Positions 57,404-64,000 of a stretch of 64,000 nt of DNA are shown here, in pieces. Each line of letters begins with the position of its first letter. Positions within the stretch are counted from its first letter, which is position 1. The stretch is from Tipula vernalis (taxonomy: Eukaryota; Arthropoda; Insecta; Diptera; Tipulidae). The stretch is from NCBI GenBank assembly GCA_958295665.1, contig OY282558.1:339795106-339859105 (forward strand), read 5' to 3'. Under the pieces are notes generated by a model. It was not told the origin of the DNA. It did not search any database and saw only the letters and a program-made list of their open reading frames with translations. The translations under genes were made by a program, and so were the position numbers.

Positions 57404-57655
57404 TATGCCAATAATTGTACTTATTCAGGGTGCCAATTATTATAGAAGTGTGCCAATAACTATCGATTTTGGAAGACTTGTGGATTTTTCTAAATTTATT
57501 AAGTTTTTCATATTTTATTTCAAAACTTAGTATTTTCAGTTTAAAGACAACTAATTAATCTATAAGAAAGCAATCAAAATACTATGCTCAAAATTTTCAA
57601 AATTAAACTACGATGAGTTCCCCATGAAAATTCCTTAAGAGTGCCAATAATTGTA
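57404..57655. promoter_or_regulatory. Four GTGCCAATAATTGTA-like motifs at the right end
   Basis: Copies at about 57404, 57429, 57449 and 57641. The last lies within the right terminal repeat and matches the motif exactly. With the eight on the left they form a two-sided array. Confidence 0.7.
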
Positions 57656-58010
57656 GTCGTTACGCTATTGTACCTGTCACATACATACAAGTTTGGTAAA
57701 AAATATACTGGCTAAATGCTTGTAAGTCACACTTACAATTTTAAAATCAGAAACCATGTCCAAGTAAAATTATTTTAAATAATACTTATCATTTTTAGAA
57801 ACTAATTTTACTCCAAGTAATAACATTGTAAGTATACATACATAACTTTTTTTTGTTTGGATATATTTTCGAACAAAGAATATGTCAGCTTTACGTTTTG
57901 AACCATAACTTTAGAGGGAGACGTCCGATTAGAATGATTTTTTGACAGTAGGTAGGTATCACATAAACGAATACATGACTATAATAGTGTAAAAACAACA
58001 TTGTATCTCG

Positions 58011-58039
58011 ACTTACAATAGTCTTGAATGGGCTGAGCG
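58011..58039 (-). repeat. Right 29-bp terminal inverted repeat
   Basis: Exact inverted copy of 50544-50572, followed by ATGT. Confidence 0.9.
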
Positions 58040-58043
58040 ATGT

Positions 58044-59588
58044 ATTTACCTAGAGTTACAGTTGCTTTGGATATTACACACAGACGCAATACATATTCCG
58101 ATAAGTGCAATTCAACTAAGCCGAATAATACGATCATTCATTTTCTATTCCTATCAACGAACCTACATATACAGACATAAATTATGGTTATGTTTCCACT
58201 TTTTGATGCATTTTCATAACCAATACATTGCATTAAACTTTGGAATGCATAAATAATTTGTTATGTATTGCGTCTAGCCGATTCTGAATTCAATTCAAAC
58301 GTACTCGATTTTAGGGGTTTGTTATAGTTTATATATTAAGTGTAAATTAAGTGGATAATAACTTGATGTCTGTGTGCTTACCTTTTTTATTGTCTATATG
58401 CCACCACACACACAATATCTTATTATTAATAACACAATTTTAGTTTCTCTGTTAATCACAAAATTTATCAGTTTTATTTTATTAAAGAACTAATATTTAA
58501 TTTCAGATGATATGGTTATATCTATACACTTTTGATTCACTTATACAAACTATTAATACATGTATACTATTAGATGTCAACTAACTGCTATAAACTATAT
58601 TTTGAATTCTTAAGGTTTCTTTTTCTATTTTCTTGGAATATTTGAATAATTATTGACCGAATTTAACTATAACTATAACATAACTATAACTGTAACTTAA
58701 CTATCTTTTCCCTGTAAGAATTTCCATTATAGTATATATGGAAAATCTTACAAGCTAAGCGGAAACATATCATCGCGGAACATAACATTTCTATACGCGG
58801 AAATGCAACTTTGAAGAGTGGCGGAAAATTACGGAAAAATGTTATGTTGATGAATATGTTTATTTCGCGATTTTACAACTTTATTAAATGGCCTTGATAA
58901 ATATTTATAATTATGCGCTTATTGTTTGTAATTTATTATTATGTCAGCGCGACTTACTAATTATAAATCAACCTTAAAAGTTGTATGACCGCGGAAATTG
59001 GGTTTTATTATAAGATAATGCGTTGTGTTTCACAACATGTTATAAGAATCCCATTTAAATCGAACACAAATCAATTTGCTCTGCATACACACAAAACACA
59101 ATACACTTGTGGTAAACGAAATAATTTCCAGTTTTATACCATACCATTTTATACACATACATATGTACTTATTTATTAGAGTAGAAAAATTAAACAGAAC
59201 AATATGTATTTAGCAGAAATATTTAACTGCATATGTACTCGTAACTACCTATATCAAAACCAACAGAAAAATCTACACTGCATCCAGCTCACTCTTTACA
59301 AAAATCCTATAAAAAAAAAATGTACTTTATACATGCCCACTTATTGGTATTTTTCTTATAATATTTAAACAACACAAACAGATTTGTTAATATAATATAC
59401 ATATATGCAAATATAGCCATCAGCTCTGACTATACAAACCCCTTATCACAGCAAATCATATAATAAAAATAAAAGAAACAAGAAATGTTTACACAAATTC
59501 ATAACACTTATACATATGTATATAAACCAGTATATGTAATCTTAAAATACCTTTAACGATATGTAAAACATCCTCATTGCACCAACCT
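58044..59588. other. AT-rich stretch with simple repeats
   Basis: Includes an AACTATAACTATAAC-type run near 58670 and several CATACATATGTA motifs. Short frames here have no recognisable motifs. Confidence 0.5.
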
Positions 59589-59792
59589 GTGGCCCTATTC
59601 TGGCTATTCCCTGGGAATTGGGAATTGAGAAAAATATTGCTATATGGTATTTCCAAACTTCAATAATTCTCAATTTTTTATTCGCCAATTCCCAAAAGTG
59701 TATTCTGGCGTAATTGGGAATTATCCAATGGGAAAACACACTATTTCAAATTCTGCAGCCGCCATTATTTAAAAATTTTATTTTCTACATAC

Positions 59793-60501
59793 ACAGGGTG
59801 GGCAAAATAATTTTTTTTTTTTTTAAATGCAATAAAACAAAAAGCTCTCAATATTTTTTCAAATTTATTTTTTCATTGTAAAAAACAATCCTTCCGATTA
59901 ATTATGGAATACTATTTCATTCATATGACTACCTCGGCTGGCCTTGACATACCCCATACGGTCGGACCACTTTTTCAGCACATTTTCGATGGTATGCGGC
60001 ATTATGTCTTCAATGGCAATGCGAATATTGTTCTTGAGAGCGTCAATCGTTGCTGGTTTATCGGCGTAATACTTATCTTTGACGGCACCCCAAAGATAAT
60101 AGTCCAACGGCGTCAAATCACAGCTCCGAGGCGGCCAAATCACATTAGCATTTCGGCTAATAACTCGATCTTCGAAGACAGTGCGCAAAAGATCAATTGA
60201 AACGTGTGATATGTGGCACGGAGCGCCGTCTTGTTGAAACGAAATATTGCCAATGTCCTCTTCTTCAAGTGCCGGGAACAAAAATCGTTTCTCAAGGCGT
60301 GGTAGCGCTCACCATTGACAGTGACGGCGGCTCCCTGCTCATTTTCAAAGAAAAATGGCCCAATGATGCCACCGGACCAAAATCCGCACCAAACTCGTTG
60401 AGGATGCATCTGCATTCTGTCAAATCAAAAGTGACATAACCCTTACCATACTCAAAATAACCGCTAGTTCAACAAAAAAAAAAGTTAGATGGCCCTCCCT
60501 A
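59793..60501 (-). mobile_element. Internally deleted mariner-like element
   Basis: The left end CACAGGGTGGGCAAAATAAT and the inverted right end TATAGGGAGGGCCATCTAAC are imperfect terminal repeats, each followed by a homopolymer run. Only ~0.7 kb lies between them, so the N-terminal half of the transposase has been lost by internal deletion. Confidence 0.65.
59898..60415 (-). pseudogene. Mariner-like transposase, C-terminal half
   Basis: Starts HPQRVWCGFWSGGIIGPFFF and ENEQGAAVTVNGERYHALRN. After a frameshift near 60280 it reads ISFQQDGAPCHISHVSIDLL, VIWPPRSCDLTPLDYYLWG and KDKYYADKPATIDALKNN, ending at 59898. The second and third catalytic acids (QQDGA, CDLTPLD) are in place. The first (DEAHF region) is deleted. 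It is the best preserved of three mariner-type relics in the window. Confidence 0.8.
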
Positions 60502-60503
60502 TA

Positions 60504-62038
60504 CACTTGGGTGCAAAAAAATGGCACATTGCTCAATTTTCCACAAAAGTGCAAAAATATCAAAAAATCCAATATTTGTTTAATTTTTTTGTAATGCAGA
60601 TTCAAAGTCTATTTCAATACCTATCCAGTGGTACCTTTTTTGTATTTATACGTGCCATCAAACTAAACATCTGAGGTTTTTGTGAATTTTTCAGCGTGAA
60701 AATTAATAGTAAAAATCGAATTAATACATGGAAATCAGAAAAAATATTTTTATTAATAACGAGTATTCCCTCCTCTGACCCGAATGACAGCTTCCATTCG
60801 GTGAAGCATTGATTTCACCAAAGTTGTCACAAAATCTTCAGATATCGCCTCTTGTTCCTCTACGATCGCCTGTTGCAGCTCCTGGAGACTTGTTGGAGCA
60901 ACATCTCTGGCTCGAACCCTTCTTTTCAACTCGTCCCATATATGTTCGATGGGATTGAGGTCCGGGCTTCGAGCTGGCCACTCCATAACGGGGACATCCA
61001 CCTCTTGAAGGTACTGGTATACTACACCAGCCGTATGCGGGCTCGCATTATCCTGCATGAACAGAAAATTTTCACCAATAAACCCGGCAAAAGGTGCGAC
61101 ATACAACTCGAGTACTTCCTTAATGTACCGTTGAGAAGTTATTCCTCTTGACCGACCGCCAGCATTGGCTCGGGTGAACATGCACGATCCACCGCCATAC
61201 GAGACACGTTCTTGGATGCAACATTGTGCATATCGCTCTCCTTGTCTTCTGTATACTCATCCGCTGCCATATAAACACATCCTGCACTCGTCTGTGAACA
61301 GGACTCTACTCCATTCTTCTTCTGACTCACGACGGATGCGGTCAATTTCGGCCCGTTTGCTGGTCTGTGTGCAGTCAGAATAACTTCTCGAAGTCGTCTT
61401 CTAACGGTCCACCGACTGACTTCGACTTCACGAACTTCTTGGAGCCGCCGTCCCAGTTGAACCGCATTCATAGGACGATTTCGCAACGAAGTTGTTACAA
61501 GAGAGCGGTCATTACGCTGTGCTGTAGCACGAGGTCAGCCAGATCCTCGTCGCCGTCTAAAGCCACCAGTTTCATGATATCTCTGCCACACTCGACGAAC
61601 GGAGAATCGGCTCACATTTAGTTGTCGAGCCACTTCACTTTGATTCTGCCCCGCATCAATTAGTGCAACCACTTGTGCGGCTACCTCTGCTGTGGTATCC
61701 ATTTATTTGCTCCGGTTGAAGACGTAATTAATAGGAGGACCGTTCAGACTAAGCGTCGATATGCGAATGATGACAATTCCGAGCGAGATATTTCATGGCA
61801 TGCTATTGTATTGATCTTGTTGAATTCTTTTTAGAATTTAATTCGAAAGCCTGCTGTATGCATTTGACAAAAAATCACTTTGTTGGCATGATACAAGTAA
61901 AAAAAAGGTACCACTGGATAGGTATTGAAATAGACTTTGAATCTGCATTAAAAAAAATTAAACAAATATTGGATTTTTTTGATATTTTTGAACTTTTGTG
62001 GAAAATTGAGCAATCTGCGATTTTTTTGCACCCAAATA
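60504..62038 (-). mobile_element. Tc1-like transposon with ~140-bp inverted repeats
   Basis: The first ~139 bases (60504-60642, CACTTGGGTGCAAAAAAATG...) are repeated inverted at 61900-62038 with few differences and are flanked by TA (60502-60503, 62039-62040). Between them lies a nearly full-length transposase gene on the minus strand. Its left edge touches the mariner, which suggests the TA at the mariner edge was the target. Confidence 0.85.
60753..61702 (-). pseudogene. Tc1-like transposase, nearly complete
   Basis: ATG at 61702 gives MDTTAEVAAQVVALIDAGQN and the first helix-turn-helix (QLNVSRFSVRRVWQRY). A TGA follows GFRRRRGSG. Then come LRNRPMNAVQLGRRLQEVRE, WTVRRRLRE and, in shifted frames between 61380 and 61140, the first catalytic region. 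The last third is intact: FLFMQDNASPHTAGVVYQYL and RSPDLNPIEHIWDELKRRV (second Asp and final Glu), ending RVRGGNTRY at 60753. About 316 codons in all. Few lesions, so a fairly recent insertion. Confidence 0.85.
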
Positions 62039-62309
62039 TACAATAAAAACTTTACCGATACTACATTGTAAATAAAATAATAAAAATACACAAAACAACC
62101 AGTTTCTTCTAATTCCCCAAAAAAAAAAAAAAAATTGGGAAAAATAAACGTCAAAACTTACATAAAATGGAATTATTTTTTCCCTTCATTAAAAATGGCC
62201 AATCGCCAGAATACAATTTTGGAAAAAATAATTCCAAACTGCTAGAAATAGTTGTCACTACTGTCAAAATAGTTCAATTCGCAGGGAATAGCCAGAATAG
62301 GGCCACCGG

Positions 62310-63410
62310 AAGAAAATATTCCATTAATCGTTTTAGAGATAAGTTAAATAAATGTAAATTTAAATACTTATCTAATTAGCCAAACCGCGCATAATTTTGT
62401 TATATTTATTCACTGTTTACATTTTTAAATGTTAAAATATCGACACATAGGCAAATTAATTGTGCCTCGTTTACACTGGACTTTTTCTATGTTTTCCATG
62501 ATATAAAATAACTAATACTGATAATACTGCCATCTGTAATTATTGTAAATTAAAGTTTTAGAATTTAATGCTGTCAAATTATTTCTTTTTGTATAAGATC
62601 TAATTTTTGTGTAAAATTATTGTAATTCTTACAGTACGTTGGTGATGGCCCTAGAAGAAACAATTATTTTAAATATTAAAAGCGTTTATTAATAAAAATC
62701 CGATACTTGTGAAATTTTTTAAACCAAATAACTTTTATACGTTAATTAATCCTGCAATAAAAAGCGCAAACATACAGTCCACTGCCCCGGGTATAATTCA
62801 CGATATCTGGATAGTACCGTTATGATTTTTTCTTGAGCACATATTTCCATATTCCATATTCTTCCACTACACTACACTATCCACTACACTAAATTATTCA
62901 TTACACAATCAAAGCGCTATTAATCAATTTAAGCTAAACTAACGCTTACAAACAAAAATGACGCACACTTATTTAAAACAAAAACACTCACTTTTAATTA
63001 ATATTATTTGAACTAAAATAAATTCAATTAAATTAAAATAAATACACATTTTAGACAAAATTAAAACAAATTAAATTAAATTCTCGATGAAAACGACAAA
63101 AACAAGTGTTTCTTCTTCGAGCGACAACGACCGATTGTCCAATCAATTACTAAAAACACTAAATCAGAAAATAAGTTGATTAGAAACCATGCTCCTAGCG
63201 GGTCTGATATAATCAAAACTAAAATCGGTAACGACTGTATCAAAAATGGGCCTTTTATGGGTTTGAATTAAACAAATTGTTTGAATGATCTAAGCGAAGA
63301 GAACTATTGCAAATTGAAAAACATCAATTTTTGTTTGTGTTGTAAAACAATGAATATAATGATATTTTGTAGTAATAAATTTTGTAGAACTGATAATCAA
63401 CATTTAGGTT
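62310..63410. other. AT-rich stretch without recognised features
   Basis: No coding pattern. ACTACACTA repeats near 62870-62890 are trivial. Confidence 0.5.
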
Positions 63411-63994
63411 GTACTTAAAATAAACGAGTTACAATCGGAGCTAAAATGCTTGAACAACCATAGGGTGAAAACCACCTCCAACAATATAAGGGAATTCATC
63501 GACGGAGTGGCTGGTCTCCGACTCGTGGCCTTCAACGTGCAGGGTTTGTTGGCACACAGTGGAAACATGGAGAGCGATGATATACCACAGAGAGCAGATC
63601 TGCTAATTATTAGTGAAACTTGGCTTGATAACGATTCGAGTATAAATATAAATGGATTTAGTGTTTGGAAAACGTAAGAGCAAGCGGTGTCACGATATAC
63701 GAAAAGGACGCGGCACTCTAGCTGTAGCAGTATCACACATATATATTTAAGAATGTTGACAATGGCTATGACAAGTTTGTTGATATCTGTGGGACGGAAG
63801 TGGCCATCAATAACCACAAAGCGATGATGCTTCTTACTGCGAATTTTGTTCAACTATACGCCGAAAGTAACATCATCATCAAAAGCGAGACAGCTGAACA
63901 CGATTCCGATTATATGCTGTGTGGTGACTTTAACTTGGATGTTAAAAGGGATGAAAACCAAAAATTCATCGACTGCAAGAAGAATTCAGTTTGA
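63411..63994 (+). pseudogene. Endonuclease/exonuclease/phosphatase-type domain, partial
   Basis: The plus strand reads LRLVAFNVQGLLAHSGNMES, DIPQRADLLIISETWLDNDS and SININGFSVWK. After a frameshift at about 63672 come VRASGVTIYEKDAAL, TEVAINNHKAMMLL and CGDFNLDVKRDENQKFID near 63920-63970. SETWLD and GDFN are catalytic motifs of the EEP fold used as target nickase by non-LTR elements; I recall similar stand-alone EEP proteins near insect Helitron helicases. The window ends before any reverse transcriptase could appear, so the parent element is open. Confidence 0.6.
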
Positions 63995-64000
63995 GGTTGG

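Larger units (their letters stand above)
54238..57665 (+). mobile_element. Complete pogo-like DNA transposon
   Basis: The ends read GCGTAGTGATTACAACTATT (54238) and, inverted, GCGTAACGACTACAATTATT (57665), about 25 bp with four differences. Both are flanked by TA as expected for Tc1/mariner/pogo insertion. The element holds one intact transposase gene and twelve copies of a GTGCCAATAATTGTA-like motif near its ends. It sits inside the 50544-58039 element. Confidence 0.88.
50544..58039 (-). mobile_element. DNA transposon with 29-bp perfect TIRs, DDE-like gene
   Basis: Both ends are the same 29 bases inverted (CGCTCAGCCCATTCAAGACT... at 50544-50572, complement at 58011-58039) and are flanked by ATGT (50540-50543 and 58040-58043), a 4-bp target duplication. 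The minus-strand gene at 51184-53736 is its likely transposase. A complete pogo-like element (54238-57665) is nested upstream of that gene. Without it the outer element is about 4.07 kb. A 4-bp duplication and this protein type would suit the Sola superfamily, but that is a guess from memory. Confidence 0.85.
59589..62306. mobile_element. TIR element (GTGGCCCTATTCTGG family) with two nested transposons
   Basis: It begins GTGGCCCTATTCTGGCTATT and ends with the inverted complement GAATAGCCAGAATAGGGCCAC, the same family as the 450-bp MITE at 30051. Its own sequence is only about 200 bp on the left and 270 bp on the right. Between them lie a deleted mariner (59793-60501) and, adjoining it, a Tc1-like element (60504-62038). 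No coding sequence of its own. Confidence 0.8.

Noticed and set aside
1..64000. CRISPR arrays, bacterial operons, ribosome-binding sites, riboswitches
   Set aside because: The DNA is eukaryotic (introns, retrotransposons); no regularly spaced repeat array or bacterial signal was seen.

Overview
The window is a stretch of animal, almost certainly insect, nuclear DNA built nearly entirely of transposable elements. I found no convincing host gene, no rRNA gene, and no tRNA gene apart from a tRNA-like SINE head. It is very AT-rich, has spliceosomal introns inside element genes, and carries element families typical of arthropods (Jockey, RTE and R1/LOA-like non-LTR elements; Gypsy and BEL LTR elements; mariner, Tc1, pogo, hAT, CACTA-like, Helitron). 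Short motifs such as CATACATATGTA recur, which is common in higher flies. A dipteran source is my best guess, but it is an inference.

Layout. 0.9-7.1 kb: a decayed Gypsy LTR element on the minus strand, with a separate SAP/coiled-coil Gag N-terminus. 7.3-8.0 kb: first copy of a ~680-bp dispersed repeat (second copy at 41.3 kb), then hAT and BEL fragments. 10.38-25.01 kb: a CACTA-like DNA transposon (ends CACTC.../...CAGTG) whose intron-containing gene is split by two full-length Jockey-type retrotransposons of one family in opposite orientation, each with its own target-site duplication. 25.9-32.4 kb: a graveyard of mariner, R1/Jockey, Tc1, BEL, Gypsy and piggyBac-like fragments; a 450-bp MITE sits inside a Gypsy integrase. 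34.5-39.7 kb: decayed RTE-like element, mariner piece and BED-finger hAT. 40.9 kb: a foldback element. 42.5-46.5 kb: a Helitron with a recognisable 3' end but no HUH motif. 46.74 kb: a tRNA-derived SINE.

50.54-58.04 kb holds the best-preserved and most unusual structure. A DNA transposon with perfect 29-bp terminal inverted repeats and a 4-bp target duplication (ATGT) carries a spliced minus-strand gene of a poorly characterised DDE-like family, broken by one visible stop codon. Nested in it is a complete pogo-like element with an intact ~807-aa transposase (pipsqueak-type HTH, DDE_1 core, C-terminal PHD-like finger). Twelve copies of a GTGCCAATAATTGTA-like motif are clustered at the ends of that inner element.

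59.59-62.31 kb: a TIR element of the same family as the 30-kb MITE, containing a deleted mariner and a Tc1-like element with ~140-bp inverted repeats. The right edge (63.4-64 kb) holds part of an endonuclease/exonuclease/phosphatase-type domain.

All identifications come from reading translations and repeats by eye. Family names are from recognised motifs, not database searches. Boundaries of decayed fragments are approximate.
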